NCBI RefSeq assembly: GCF_030499535.1 | Contig: NZ_JASTLB010000001.1 | Span: 496,001-560,000, forward strand | Length of the DNA: 64,000 nucleotides | Source of the DNA: Streptomyces sp. TG1A-8 | GTDB lineage: Bacteria > Actinomycetota > Actinomycetes > Streptomycetales > Streptomycetaceae | Reading direction: 5' to 3' | Shown here: one piece after another, positions 37,586 through 46,227 of the stretch | Layout: every line of letters starts with the position of its first letter | How positions within the stretch are numbered: position 1 is the first letter of the stretch | Translations under genes and position numbers: made by a program | The notes under the pieces: generated by a model | What the model was told of the DNA's origin: nothing | Database searches by the model: none | What the model saw: only the letters and a program-made list of their open reading frames with translations

Positions 37586-38458
37586 ACCGGCGGCGGTTCA
37601 GCGGGCGTCCGGAAGGGCGGCGGAGTGGGCGCGGGCCCGGGGCGGCCCGCCGCGGCGAAGACCCAGCGGTCGGCCGCCAGGGCGTCGTCCGCTCCGGGAG
37701 CGGACCGCGGCCGTGCAGGCGGGCGAAGTCGTACGGACTGCGGACCGCCACCGTCCAGCCGCGGCCGGCGAGTTCGCCGGCCGAGTCGGGACGGGGCCCG
37801 GCGGCGAAGAGGGACGGCAGGTCGACGCCGAGCCCCTGCCGCGCCGCGACGTACACCGCGCCGGCGCGCACCCGCGGCGACTCGCCTGCCTCCTTGATCT
37901 CGTACGCCAGGGTGCTGCCGGCCGCGCTCAGCCGGTCCACCGTGGCGATCAGGAGCCGCTCGGCCTCCGCCGGGAGCTAGAGCAGCAGTCCCTCGGCGAG
38001 CCAGGCGGCCGGCGCCCGGCCACGGGCACGGCCCCGGCCCGGCCGAGCACCGCCTGCCTGAAGGCCAGCACCTCCGCGGTGTCGACCTCGTGGACGGTGC
38101 AGCCGGTCGGCCAGCGGAGCCGGAACGCCCGGGTGTCCAGGCCCGCGCCCAGCAGGACCACCTGGCGCACGCCCGCCCGCGCGGAGCGGAGCAGGCGGTC
38201 GTCCAGGACGCGGGTGCGCAGGCCGAAGTACCGGCCGAGGCGGCCCCAGAGCGGGTCGGCGGTCCCCCCGGGCACCTGGTCGGGGTGGACCGGCCAGCCG
38301 GCCGAGACCGGTGCCGCGCGGACGGAGTGCTCCGCGAGCGGGTCCCGGGCCAGGGGGTCGGGGCGGTGGGTCCCGATGGCGCGGGCGGCGGCCACCAGCA
38401 GGGCGGTGCGGCCCACGCCCGCCGCGATCCCCGCGCTCAGCCCGGGGACGGTGCACAT
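37586..38458 (-). pseudogene. SAM methyltransferase (PPM1/TIGR00027) with nonsense and deletions
   Basis: From ATG 38458: RTALLVAAARAIGTHRPDPL, LLGAGLDTRAFRLRWPTGCT and HEVDTAEVLAFRQAV match the intact paralog at 17055. Then about 30 residues are deleted and the frame shifts before AAWLAEGLLL, which runs into a TAG (near 37978) where the family has Tyr. The continuation (LPAEAERLLIATVDRLSAAG...AYEIKEAGES, YDFARLHGRGPLPE) follows in that frame and shifts again near 37700. At least three lesions, so it is dead. Confidence 0.8.
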
Positions 38459-38730
38459 GGTTCCCCCCTCGGGCCGGGCTCCTGGCCCGGGACGGGCGCG
38501 GCCCACGCCCCGGGGTCGTCCGCGGTGGTGGTCCGGGCGCCGTAGACGACGCGCATGAACCGCAGGACGGCGTCGTACGGCAGGTGCAGGGCGGCGGTGA
38601 GCGCGCCCAGGACCCGCTCGAAGACGGCCGCGAGCTCGGGGCCCGTGCCCCGGCCGACCGCCAGGCCGATGACGGGCCCGGTGGCCGGCGGTTCCTCGCC
38701 GGTCCCGCCCCGCGGGCCGGGCCGGGTCAC
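38437..38730 (-). pseudogene. Possible isopropylmalate/isocitrate-dehydrogenase-like N-terminal fragment
   Basis: A frame opening with GTG at 38730 reads GPVIGLAVGRGTGPELAAVF and ERVLGALTAAL, resembling the N-terminal strand and helix of decarboxylating dehydrogenases (GDGTGPEV-type). It stops after 97 residues and overlaps the methyltransferase remnant, so it is at most a fragment. The match is weak. Confidence 0.3.
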
Positions 38731-38786
38731 AGGACCGCGCCCGCGGTCAGGTGGTCGCCGGGGATCCCGGTCTTCTCGGGGTGGTG

Positions 38787-39263
38787 CTAGCCCCTGATGC
38801 CGCCCGCCCAGGTGGACACCGGGACGCGGTCGCCGTCGACCGGGCCGAAGGCGTCGAAGAGCGCCTCGGTGCCGGACGGGCCGAAGCCGATGGCGGCCAT
38901 CAGGGCGAGGAAGTCGGCGCGGGTGACGAAGCCGTCGCCGTCCGGGTCGCCCAGGGCGGCCAGGGACTCGGCGAACTCGTCCACGACGGCGACGATCCGC
39001 TGCGGGTCGAGCGTGACGGCGGTGAACTCCCCGGGGCTGATCCGTCCGTCGCGGTCGGCGTCCAGCTCGGTCGCGAGCGTGTCCCCGTACCGGCGGAGGG
39101 CGCCGAGGAACCCGTTCTTCGCGGCGTCGGTGGCCGCCGGCACCGCCGCGACGACCCGCTCGCCCATCAGCTCGAAGTCGGCGGGTTCCAGGTAGCCGTT
39201 CCCGTCGGCGTCGAAGAGGGAGAAGACGAGCTGGACGCGGTCGCTCGCCTCGCTGGTGGGCAT
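38787..39263 (-). CDS. EF-hand calcium-binding protein (calerythrin/CabC-like)
   Basis: 158 residues from ATG at 39263. Three clear EF-hand loops: DADGNGYLEPAD (near 18), DADRDGRISPGE (near 68) and DPDGDGFVTRAD (near 107); the fourth (GPVDGDRVPVST) is degenerate. Spacing resembles calerythrin and the Streptomyces CabC protein, which affects aerial growth. Cytoplasmic, no signal. AGAGGTG upstream. Confidence 0.9.
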   Translation of the reverse strand: MPTSEASDRVQLVFSLFDADGNGYLEPADFELMGERVVAAVPAATDAAKNGFLGALRRYGDTLATELDADRDGRISPGEFTAVTLDPQRIVAVVDEFAESLAALGDPDGDGFVTRADFLALMAAIGFGPSGTEALFDAFGPVDGDRVPVSTWAGGIRG

Positions 39264-39450
39264 GCTGGTGCACCTCTGCTTCCGGACGGAGCGCGCCGGT
39301 GCCCGTGCCCCGGCGGCTGATCCACTATCCGGCCGCCCGGCGGCTTGGGCGGAGGGAAGCGGGGCCATGCATACGATCGAGGGAATTCGCCGGCCGGTGC
39401 ATGAAACACCGCGCTCCCGGGAAGCGTCCGGCGGCGCACCGGCCCGGTGC

Positions 39451-39498
39451 CGGGCGGGCGCCCCGGCGCGGGGCCGGGCGGGCGCCCCGGCGCGGGGC
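39451..39498. repeat. 24-bp tandem repeat, two copies
   Basis: CGGGCGGGCGCCCCGGCGCG plus GGGC at 39451 and 39475, in the 248-bp gap between the EF-hand and phosphatase genes, where no gene is seen. Confidence 0.85.
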
Positions 39499-39511
39499 CG
39501 GACCCGGCGGG

Positions 39512-40702
39512 TCAGGCGCCCGCCGCGGGGGCGGCGGTGTTCCAGTCCAGGCGCAGGATGGCGAGGTCGTCGGTGTGGCGGTCGGCGTTGAGGGTGCGGG
39601 TACTGGCGATGAGCTGGTCGAGGTGTGCTCCGGGGTCCGGCGTGCGGATCGTGTCGATGATCCGCAGCAGGCCGTTCACGCCGAGCCGGGCGTCGGTGGT
39701 GTCGGCGAAGCCCTCGATGAGGCCGTCGGTGTAGGCGATGAGGGCGCCGCGGGCCGGCAGGGCGAGGGTGGTGGGGGGCCATTTGCCCAGCCCGGGGACG
39801 ATCCCGAGGGCGACCCCGTGGGCCGCGTTCACCTCCCGGGCGCCGTCGGCGGTGACGAGCAGGGGTTCGTGGTGGCCGGCCAGGTGCAGGGTGAGGGTGG
39901 CCGCGTCGGGGTCCAGGGTGATCAGGGTGCAGGTCGCGAACAGGTCGTTGCCGGCGCGTTCGGCGATGTGGATCTGTTCCAGCAGGTGCAGCAGGTGCTG
40001 GTCGCGGTGGCCGCCCAGGGTCAGCGCGCGCCAGGCGATGCGGAGGCAGACGCCGAGCGCGGCGGCGTCCGGGCCGTGGCCGCTGACGTCGCCGATGACG
40101 GCGTGCACCTGTCCGTCGTCGGTCTGGACGACGTCGAGGAAGTCGCCTCCCAGCAGCGCCTGCGCCCGGCCCGGGTAGTAGCGGCTGGAGACGGTGACGG
40201 CGGAGGAGGTCAGCAGGGGCTGGGGCAGCAGTCCGCGCTCCAGCCGCGCGTTCTCCTCGGCCCGCAGCCGGCCGATCTGGAGGGCGGCGTTGGCGCGCTC
40301 GGCCTGCTTCCGCTGGACGGCGTAGCGGACGGCGCGCTGCATCAGGTCCGGTTCGACCTTGCCCTTGACGAGGTAGTCCTGTGCGCCGGCGGCGAGGGCC
40401 TCGACTCCCGCGCGGGGTTCGGCCAGCCCGGTCAGGACGATGATGGCGGCCTGGGTCTCCGTCTGGACGGCCTGGACCGTCTCCACTCCGGAGGCGTCGG
40501 GCAGGTGCAGGTCGAGCAGGACGCAGTCGACGGGGCCCGCCGCGAGGGCGGTGCGCGCGTCGGCGGCCGTGCGGCAGCGCGCCAGGGTGTACGGGAGGTC
40601 GGTGTCGAGGAGCAGTTCCTCGACCAGGAGGGCGTCCCCGTCGTCGTCCTCCACCAGCAGGATGCGGTACTGCTCGGCGCGGTCCGGGGCCTGGTCGGTC
40701 AC
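39512..40702 (-). CDS. Response regulator-PP2C phosphatase (RsbU-like)
   Basis: 396 residues. N-terminal receiver domain: RILLVEDDDGDA, phospho-Asp in CVLLDLHLPDASG, conserved Lys in DYLVKG. After a helical linker (QAERANAALQIGRLRAEENA) comes a SpoIIE-type PP2C domain: GGDFLDVVQTDDGQVHAVIG with GDVSGHGPDAA metal Asp residues, LIAYTDGLIEGF and a final TDDLAILRL. It should dephosphorylate a STAS antagonist when the receiver is phosphorylated. GTG at 40702 overlaps the kinase stop (GTGA), so the pair is coupled. Confidence 0.93.
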   Translation of the reverse strand: MTDQAPDRAEQYRILLVEDDDGDALLVEELLLDTDLPYTLARCRTAADARTALAAGPVDCVLLDLHLPDASGVETVQAVQTETQAAIIVLTGLAEPRAGVEALAAGAQDYLVKGKVEPDLMQRAVRYAVQRKQAERANAALQIGRLRAEENARLERGLLPQPLLTSSAVTVSSRYYPGRAQALLGGDFLDVVQTDDGQVHAVIGDVSGHGPDAAALGVCLRIAWRALTLGGHRDQHLLHLLEQIHIAERAGNDLFATCTLITLDPDAATLTLHLAGHHEPLLVTADGAREVNAAHGVALGIVPGLGKWPPTTLALPARGALIAYTDGLIEGFADTTDARLGVNGLLRIIDTIRTPDPGAHLDQLIASTRTLNADRHTDDLAILRLDWNTAAPAAGA

Positions 40703-42276
40703 GACTGCGTCTTTCTCTCCGGGGCCGCGGGCGCGGTGTCGGAGACGGGGAGGGTGAAGACCACGCGGGTGCCGGTCCGGTGGCCGGGGTCGATCCCGAT
40801 CGTGCCGCCGTGGAACTCCACGACCTTCTTGCACATCGCCAGGCCGATGCCGGTGCCCGGGTAGGCGTCCTTGGTGTGCAGCCGCTGGAAGAGGATGAAC
40901 ACCTTCTCCTGGAACTCCGGCGCGATGCCGATGCCGTTGTCGCTGACCGCGAACTCCCAGTGGTCGCCGACGGCCGTGACGCCGAAGTGGATGCGCGGGG
41001 CCCGGTCGGGGCTGCGGAACTTGATGGCGTTCGACAGCAGGTTCTGCCAGAGCATGCTCAGCTGGGTGGTGTCCCCGACGACGGTGGGCAGCGGGTCGTG
41101 GGTGATCTCGGCCCCGCTCTCCTCGACGGCCACGCTGAGGTTGTCCGCGGCCCGCTCCATCACCTCTTCCAGGTCCACGGTCCGGTGGTCGTTGTGCACG
41201 CGGCCGACCCGCGAGAAGGCGAGGAGGTCGTTGATGAGGACCTGCATGCGGTTGGCGCCGTCGACGGCGAAGGCGATGTACTGGTCGGCCCGCTCGTCCA
41301 GCTGGCCCCCGTACCGCCGCTGCAGGAGCTGGGTGAAGCTGGACACCTTGCGCAGCGGCTCCTGCAGGTCGTGGGAGGCGACGTAGGCGAACTGCTCCAG
41401 TTCCGCGTTCGACCGCCTCAGGTCGGCGGCCTGCTCGTCCAGCAGCGTCCGGGATGCCTCGCTGAACTTCAGTTCCTCCACCAGGCGCCGGCGCATCGAG
41501 TCCATGTCCGAGGCCAGCCGGCGCAGGTCGGCCGGGCCGCTGCTGTCGAGGGCGCGGTCGAAGTGGCCCTGCGCGACGTCGCGGGCGGACGAGCCGAGGC
41601 GGTTGAGCGGAGTGGTGATGCCGCGGCGCAGCCCCTCGAAGACGAGACCCGCCACCAGGAGGATGAGGCCGGCGATGATCGCGAACGTCCAGTTCCGCAG
41701 GGTCACGGCCTGCCGCAGGTCACGGGTGGCCGCGGCCCGCTCGCCCTGCAGGTGGGCCTGCTGGCGGCTCATCGCGCGGCGCAGCGAGTCGAAGGTGGTC
41801 TTGCCCTCCGTGGCCCGTTCGGTGGCGAGTTCCACGGTGTCCTCGGCCGACGCGGTCGAGATGGGCCGGGCGATGCGCTCCTGCCAGGTACCGGCCAGTT
41901 TCTCCACGTCGGCGAGGTCGGCGCGGGCCCAGGTGTCCCGCGCGACCAGGGGCCGCAGCCTCCTGAGGGCGGTCTGCTCGTCGGTGACGCCCTGCGCGTA
42001 GGGTTCCAGGAAGTCGGCGCGGCCGGACAGCCCGTAGCCCCGGATCCCGGTCTCCTGGTTGACCAGGGCCTCCTCCAGCCGCATCGAGTCGATCAGGGCG
42101 GGCGACCGCCGGTCCACCAGCTCGGACGTGATCTGCGAGGTGCGCCACATGGCCCAGCCTCCCAGCGTTCCCAGCACCGCCAGGACGACCAAAGTGGTGG
42201 CGACCCCGACCCGCAGCCAGCGTCGGGTGGTCCAGCCGGAGAAGGCACCCCTGGTGCCGGACGGCTCGCTGGTCAT
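40699..42276 (-). CDS. CHASE3-HAMP sensor histidine kinase
   Basis: 525 residues. Membrane span near 25-45 (VGVATTLVVLAVLGTLGGWA), periplasmic CHASE3 domain (LVNQETGIRGYGLSGRADFL), second span (WTFAIIAGLILLVAGLVFE), HAMP, then HisKA with His302 in ASHDLQEPLRKV and a complete HATPase (NLLSNAIKFRSP, DNGIGIAPEFQE, GTGIGLAMCKKVVEFHGG). ATG at 42276. The phosphoryl group probably goes to the overlapping receiver-PP2C protein, and possibly to the receiver at 42770. Confidence 0.93.
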   Translation of the reverse strand: MTSEPSGTRGAFSGWTTRRWLRVGVATTLVVLAVLGTLGGWAMWRTSQITSELVDRRSPALIDSMRLEEALVNQETGIRGYGLSGRADFLEPYAQGVTDEQTALRRLRPLVARDTWARADLADVEKLAGTWQERIARPISTASAEDTVELATERATEGKTTFDSLRRAMSRQQAHLQGERAAATRDLRQAVTLRNWTFAIIAGLILLVAGLVFEGLRRGITTPLNRLGSSARDVAQGHFDRALDSSGPADLRRLASDMDSMRRRLVEELKFSEASRTLLDEQAADLRRSNAELEQFAYVASHDLQEPLRKVSSFTQLLQRRYGGQLDERADQYIAFAVDGANRMQVLINDLLAFSRVGRVHNDHRTVDLEEVMERAADNLSVAVEESGAEITHDPLPTVVGDTTQLSMLWQNLLSNAIKFRSPDRAPRIHFGVTAVGDHWEFAVSDNGIGIAPEFQEKVFILFQRLHTKDAYPGTGIGLAMCKKVVEFHGGTIGIDPGHRTGTRVVFTLPVSDTAPAAPERKTQS

Positions 42277-42396
42277 CGCGGTTCGACTCTTTCCCTCGGC
42301 GCTCTGCGCCACGCCTGGGCGCGCGGCAAGCCAACCATACCGGTGGCCCGACAACGCATGTTGTCCCTGGTGAGATCAACGCCGTAGGGTGATGCC

Positions 42397-42765
42397 ATGC
42401 CTGGTTCGCCGTCCACTCCGCGTGCGTCCGGCGGGGAAGCCGCCGCGCTGGTGACCCAGGCGGTGGACGAACTCGCCCGCCGTCTGGCGCGCAGCACCGT
42501 CCCCCCGCCGGCCGGGTCCAGCGACGAGACCGGTGACGCCCGTCGGCGCGCGCTCGTGCGGCTGCGCGTCCTCGCGGGCGTCAAACAGGCCGTCCGGCAC
42601 CTGGAGGACCAGGCGGCCCTCGCCGCGGCCGCGAGCGGCGCGGGTTATCCCGAGATCGGCCAGGCCATGAGCATGAGCCGGCAAGGAGCCCGTCGCCGCT
42701 GGCCCGGGCTGATCACTTCCAGCACACCCCGTCCCACCCCCCATCGCACCCCCCGGAGCTCGTGA
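42397..42765 (+). CDS. Small HTH-like protein
   Basis: 122 residues. Long helical middle (AAALVTQAVDELARRLARST; LRVLAGVKQAVRHLEDQAAL) then an HTH-like SGAGYPEIGQAMSMSRQGAR RRW, typical of small Streptomyces proteins with a non-specific-looking HTH. ATG at 42397. It is divergent from the kinase and 4 bp before the response regulator, so co-transcribed with it. Confidence 0.72.
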   Translation: MPGSPSTPRASGGEAAALVTQAVDELARRLARSTVPPPAGSSDETGDARRRALVRLRVLAGVKQAVRHLEDQAALAAAASGAGYPEIGQAMSMSRQGARRRWPGLITSSTPRPTPHRTPRSS

Positions 42766-42769
42766 AATC

Positions 42770-43201
42770 ATGGCTGCCGCCGCAATCCGCCCCTACGACG
42801 TGCTGCTGGTCGAAGACGACGTAGCCGACGCCATGCTCATCCAGGACGCCCTCGCCGAGCGCGGCACCCGCAACCTCACGCAGGTCCCCGACGGCATCGC
42901 GGCCCTGGACTACCTGCGTGACCCGGACAAGGAGCGGCCCGACCTCATCGTGCTCGACCTCAACATGCCGCGCATGAACGGCCGGGAGTTCCTCGCCGTG
43001 GTGAAGGAGGACCCCGAGCTGCGCACCATCCCGGTCGTGGTGCTGACCACCTCCGCCGCCCCCGACGACGTCAGCGGCGCCTACCGCCACCACGCCAACG
43101 CCTACGTCACCAAGCCGGTGAACCTCGAGGAGTTCGAGGCGGCGGTCCGCAGCATCGACGCCTTCTACCTCGACATCGCCGTGAAGCCCCCGAAGGAGTA
43201 G
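42770..43201 (+). CDS. Single-domain response regulator (Rcp1-like)
   Basis: 143 residues: DVLLVEDDVADAMLIQDAL, phospho-Asp in LIVLDLNMPRMNGREFL, VVVLTTSAAPDDVSGAYRHH, and Lys in YVTKPVNLEEF. No output domain, so it should act as a phosphorelay carrier or by protein contact, as in phytochrome-type Rcp1. ATG at 42770, right after the small HTH gene. Confidence 0.92.
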   Translation: MAAAAIRPYDVLLVEDDVADAMLIQDALAERGTRNLTQVPDGIAALDYLRDPDKERPDLIVLDLNMPRMNGREFLAVVKEDPELRTIPVVVLTTSAAPDDVSGAYRHHANAYVTKPVNLEEFEAAVRSIDAFYLDIAVKPPKE

Positions 43202-43250
43202 GGCGCGGCGTTGCGCGGAAGGACCCGAACCGTCCGGCACCGCCGGCCCG

Positions 43251-43736
43251 CTACCGGGGGCGGCGCCGGCCGGCGGCGGTCCCGCCCGGGTCGTCCAGCA
43301 GGGCGAGGCGGGCGGTGATGCGCTTGCCGACCGGCTCCCGCCGCGCCTCGAAGCCCTGGCTGACCGCCATGACGATCTCCAGGCCGTGCTGGCCCACCCG
43401 TCCCGCGTCGGCCGCCCGGGCCACCGGCAGCACCGGGTCGGAGTCCCACACCGCCACCTCGATCAGGTCCCCCACGACCCGCAGGTCCAGCAGCACCGGA
43501 CCCGGCGCGTACTTACGGGCGTTGGTGACCAGCTCGCTCACCACCAGCTGCGTCAGGTCCAGGGCCCGGGCGGACACCGGCAGCCCGTACTCGCCCTGGA
43601 CGCGCGTGAGGAAGCCGACGGCCAGATGACGGGCCCTGGCGATGTCCGAACCGTCCCCGTCCAGGGCCACGGTGGTCCGTACGGCCCACTCGTCCGGCAC
43701 CGTGCCGTCCTCACCCACGGGCACCGGTTCCCTCAC
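43251..43736 (-). CDS. HATPase anti-sigma/serine kinase (RsbW-like), copy 2
   Basis: 161 residues from GTG 43736 (AGAAGG upstream). Sequence as for the copy at 24489: VVSELVTNARKYAPG, VAVWDSDP, GRVGQHGLEIV. The two proteins differ almost only at the first residues and the last seven (TAAGRRRPR here). Divergent from a STAS gene. The duplicated pairs probably share function or compete. Confidence 0.88.
   Translation of the reverse strand: MREPVPVGEDGTVPDEWAVRTTVALDGDGSDIARARHLAVGFLTRVQGEYGLPVSARALDLTQLVVSELVTNARKYAPGPVLLDLRVVGDLIEVAVWDSDPVLPVARAADAGRVGQHGLEIVMAVSQGFEARREPVGKRITARLALLDDPGGTAAGRRRPR
43282..43730. repeat. Near-identical repeat of anti-sigma gene, copy 2
   Basis: Partner of 24517-24965, same orientation, offset 18,765. 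Confidence 0.85.
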
Positions 43737-43893
43737 GGCCGCCTTCTGCCACCCCGTTCACACCCCGCGCTTACCCGCGCGTTCGCGGGCGACGCCCCAT
43801 GCCCCTCTGCCTGCTTTCCCGCATCGGCGCATCACCCGTTTCAAGCTGGGCAGTGATTCCGGGCAAGGGTTCTGCTGTGCCAGTATCACCGGC

Positions 43894-44277
43894 ATGGCCG
43901 AAGGACGAATGACGGACTCCGTACGAGCCGAACCGAACCGGCAGCCCGACGCGCTGTCGGCCGACTCGACCGTCGCCGAGGGTGTCCGCGTGGTGACGCT
44001 CGCGGGGGAGATCGACCACCACACCGGCGACGCGCTCCGCCGGGCCCTGGACGTCCCCGACGGCCCTCCGCGCGTCGTGGCCGACCTGCACCGGGTCACC
44101 TTCATGGACTCCAGCGGCATCAACATCCTCCTCGCCGCCCACCGCACCCTCACCGAGGCGGGCGGCTGGCTGCGCCTGGCCGCACCCACCCCCTCCGTCC
44201 TGCGCACCCTGCAGATCGTCGGCATCGACAGCGTCATCGACTGCCGGGACACCCTGCACCAGGCCCTCGACGGCTGA
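43894..44277 (+). CDS. STAS anti-sigma factor antagonist (RsbV-like), copy 2
   Basis: 127 residues from ATG 43894. The last about 95 residues are the same as the protein at 25127 (GEIDHHTGDALR, FMDSSGINILLAAHRTL), while the first 30 differ. Only the sequence around the start (AGTATCACCGGCATGG) is shared upstream. Divergent from the copy-2 HATPase. Confidence 0.87.
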   Translation: MAEGRMTDSVRAEPNRQPDALSADSTVAEGVRVVTLAGEIDHHTGDALRRALDVPDGPPRVVADLHRVTFMDSSGINILLAAHRTLTEAGGWLRLAAPTPSVLRTLQIVGIDSVIDCRDTLHQALDG

Positions 44278-44393
44278 CCCCGCCCGACCGGGACGGGACG
44301 GGGGCCCAGTGGTCACCAGGCCTTCACGTACGGGGCCGACTGGCCGCCGCCGGGGCGGGGATCCGGTGTGGTGTCGTCGGCTGTGAGGGGCTC
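44278..44393. other. Short intergenic region, nothing seen
   Basis: Downstream of the STAS gene and upstream of a small membrane protein; no motif was recognised. Confidence 0.35.
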
Positions 44394-44586
44394 GTGGTGA
44401 TCGTCGTCGCTGTTCTGGTGCTGCCGGTGGTGGGAGCACTGATGTACGGGATGGACCGCCTGCTGCCGGGCCCCGGGAGCGCGCCACGCGCGGGGCCGGC
44501 ACCTGCGGCTGGTGCGCAGCGCCGGCGCCTCCCCTTCCGCCCGCCGGCGGGCCGGACGCGGGGAGCGGGACGCCGACGCCGCCTGA
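44394..44586 (+). pseudogene. Small membrane protein, apparent frameshift
   Basis: GTG at 44394 gives a membrane helix (VIVVAVLVLPVVGALMYGMD) in one frame; the expected basic tail (ARHARGRHLRLVRSAGASPS, ending RGERDADAA stop at 44584) is in another frame from about 44475. One indel near 44465-44480 would join them into about 64 residues. It might be a sequencing error. Confidence 0.45.
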
Positions 44587-44772
44587 GGCGTCGCACCGGG
44601 CCCTCACGGGACCCGCGGCCCGTGCCGCCGCACCGCGTGCGCCGGCGGGCCGGTCACCTCGCGGTGCCCGTCCGGCTCCACGGCGGTCCGGCCGGACATG
44701 GAACCGCCCGGCCGGGCAACCCGTCGACCGGTCCGTGCCACAGGGGCCGCGGACGTGGACGAGGGGGTTGTC

Positions 44773-45021
44773 ATGCCGTTCGACTCACGCGACGCGCTCG
44801 CCATCGCGACCGCGGCGCTCGCGGGCAGCGGGGCCGCCGTCGGCGCTCTCCTGTGGTGGTCGCGCCGCCGGCCGCCCGTCCGCCGGCACACGGCCGGCCG
44901 TGACGGGGCGAAAGCCCTGCACCTGACCCGCCGGGATCCCGCCGTCCCGCTCCCGGAGGAGCCCGAGGACGAGCTGCGCCACCAGTGGAGCAAGCTGCAG
45001 CCGCTGCGCCTGGCCCGGTGA
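44773..45021 (+). CDS. Small membrane protein, 82 aa
   Basis: ATG at 44773 after GAGGGGG. MPFDSRDALAIATAALAGSG and AAVGALLWWSRRR form one membrane helix, followed by a charged cytoplasmic tail (EDELRHQWSKLQPLRLAR). No family recognised; the codon pattern looks real. Confidence 0.6.
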   Translation: MPFDSRDALAIATAALAGSGAAVGALLWWSRRRPPVRRHTAGRDGAKALHLTRRDPAVPLPEEPEDELRHQWSKLQPLRLAR

Positions 45022-45200
45022 ACCCGCGCGGCACGAGCGCGTTCCGGCGGCACCGCGGGCGGCACCACCGCGCGCCCGGCCCCCGGCCGTGCCGGGGCGG
45101 TGGCGCCGGTTCCGGGCACTCCCGGCCCCCGTGACCGGGCGGGCCCCGGTGCGGTGGTCACGGCCCGTGCCGGGGGCCTTCGCCCGCGGGTGCGCCGCGG

Positions 45201-45710
45201 TCACGGCCGCTGGGCGGATTCCAGTTCCCGCTTGAGGTTGCGCAGCGTCCTGTCGATGTTGTCCACCTGGAACTCGGCGAAGGTCCTCCCGGCGGTGACC
45301 ACCCGGTCGAAGGCGACGGCCACCGCGTCGGGCCACGCGCGCCGGTCGTCCGTCCAGGTCTCCGTCACCCGGGTACCGGCTCCCTCGGGCTCGAAGCGGT
45401 ACTCCCACGTGGCGATCGGGCCCCGCAGCCGCGGACGCCCCACCCCGATCGCGTGCACGCGGAAGGCGAAGCGGCGGCCCGGATCGGCCGCCGTCACCGT
45501 GCACCGCGTCACCCACCGGAACGCGCCCCGCCTGTTGCGCCCCACGAAGGTCGTTCCCGGCACGGCCGGGCCGTCCGGCGTCCCCGCCACCGTGCCCAGG
45601 TTCTCCGGGCTCCAGCGGCCCATGTCACCGGGGCGCGACACCGCCTCGTAGACGGTGCCGGGCGGGACGTCGACGAAGATGCCGCGGGTCACGGTGAGGA
45701 CGCGGGCCAC
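45201..45710 (-). CDS. SRPBCC (START-like) polyketide-cyclase-fold protein
   Basis: 169 residues from GTG at 45710 (GAAGGTG upstream). RVLTVTRGIFVDVPPGTVYE, PGDMGRWSPENLG, WEYRFEPEGAGTRVTETWTD and a long C-terminal helix show the helix-grip fold. It binds a hydrophobic ligand; no specific function. It is not obviously part of the adjacent antimycin cluster. Confidence 0.82.
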   Translation of the reverse strand: MARVLTVTRGIFVDVPPGTVYEAVSRPGDMGRWSPENLGTVAGTPDGPAVPGTTFVGRNRRGAFRWVTRCTVTAADPGRRFAFRVHAIGVGRPRLRGPIATWEYRFEPEGAGTRVTETWTDDRRAWPDAVAVAFDRVVTAGRTFAEFQVDNIDRTLRNLKRELESAQRP

Positions 45711-45798
45711 GGTGGCACCTTCCGTGGGAACAATGAGGCTGCTGACAAGCAGCAGCATGGCACGGGGAGGTCCGCCCGCCGCGTGCCGGGAACAGGCC

Positions 45799-45831
45799 CG
45801 TGGGCCCCGGGGACGTTCCCCGGGGCCCACG
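45799..45831 (-). terminator. Hairpin after small hydrophobic protein gene, copy 2
   Basis: Same hairpin as at 23173-23205, part of the exact repeat. Confidence 0.75.
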
Positions 45832-45849
45832 CAGCAGCGCTCCCGCGAT

Positions 45850-46020
45850 CTACCAGCGGTACCAGCGACCCTTGCGGCCACCGCCGTCCGCACTGCGCAC
45901 GACGAAGCCCAGCAGCCAGACCACCAGCACGATCACCGCCACCCACCACAACGCCTTCAGCGCGAAACCCGCACCGAACAGGACCAGGGCCAACAGCAGA
46001 ACAAGAAGCAGGGGAACCAT
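45850..46020 (-). CDS. Small hydrophobic membrane protein, copy 2
   Basis: Identical in DNA and protein (56 residues, two membrane helices, tail ending GRKGRWYRW) to the gene at 23224-23394, including ribosome site and terminator. Perfect identity implies a very recent copy event or gene conversion. Confidence 0.8.
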   Translation of the reverse strand: MVPLLLVLLLALVLFGAGFALKALWWVAVIVLVVWLLGFVVRSADGGGRKGRWYRW

Positions 46021-46159
46021 GTGCATCAACCTCCGGCCCTCCTCGTGCCCGCCCCACGCACGAACACACGGCCGAACCACACGGTTTCTCCACCACTTCC
46101 CCGGGCACCGGAACGGGTTGCGGGCGGGACGGCGGGCGGGGCCGCGGCCGGCCGCCCGG

Positions 46160-46189
46160 CCGCACGAGCCCGCCGGCGGGCTCGTGCGG
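46160..46189 (-). terminator. Hairpin after antA
   Basis: 15-bp perfect arms (CCGCACGAGCCCGCC / GGCGGGCTCGTGCGG) with no spacer, beyond the antA stop. Confidence 0.7.
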
Positions 46190-46227
46190 TCCCCGGCCGG
46201 TGCCCGGCGCCGCGCGTACGGCGCTCC

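Larger units (their letters stand above)
45785..46126. repeat. 342-bp perfect direct repeat, copy 2
   Basis: Same DNA as 23159-23500. Both copies are in the same orientation; recombination between them would delete 22.6 kb. Confidence 0.9.

Noticed and set aside
37584..38790. Plus-strand frames such as 38090-38545
   Set aside because: Antisense to the methyltransferase pseudogene; no supporting motif.
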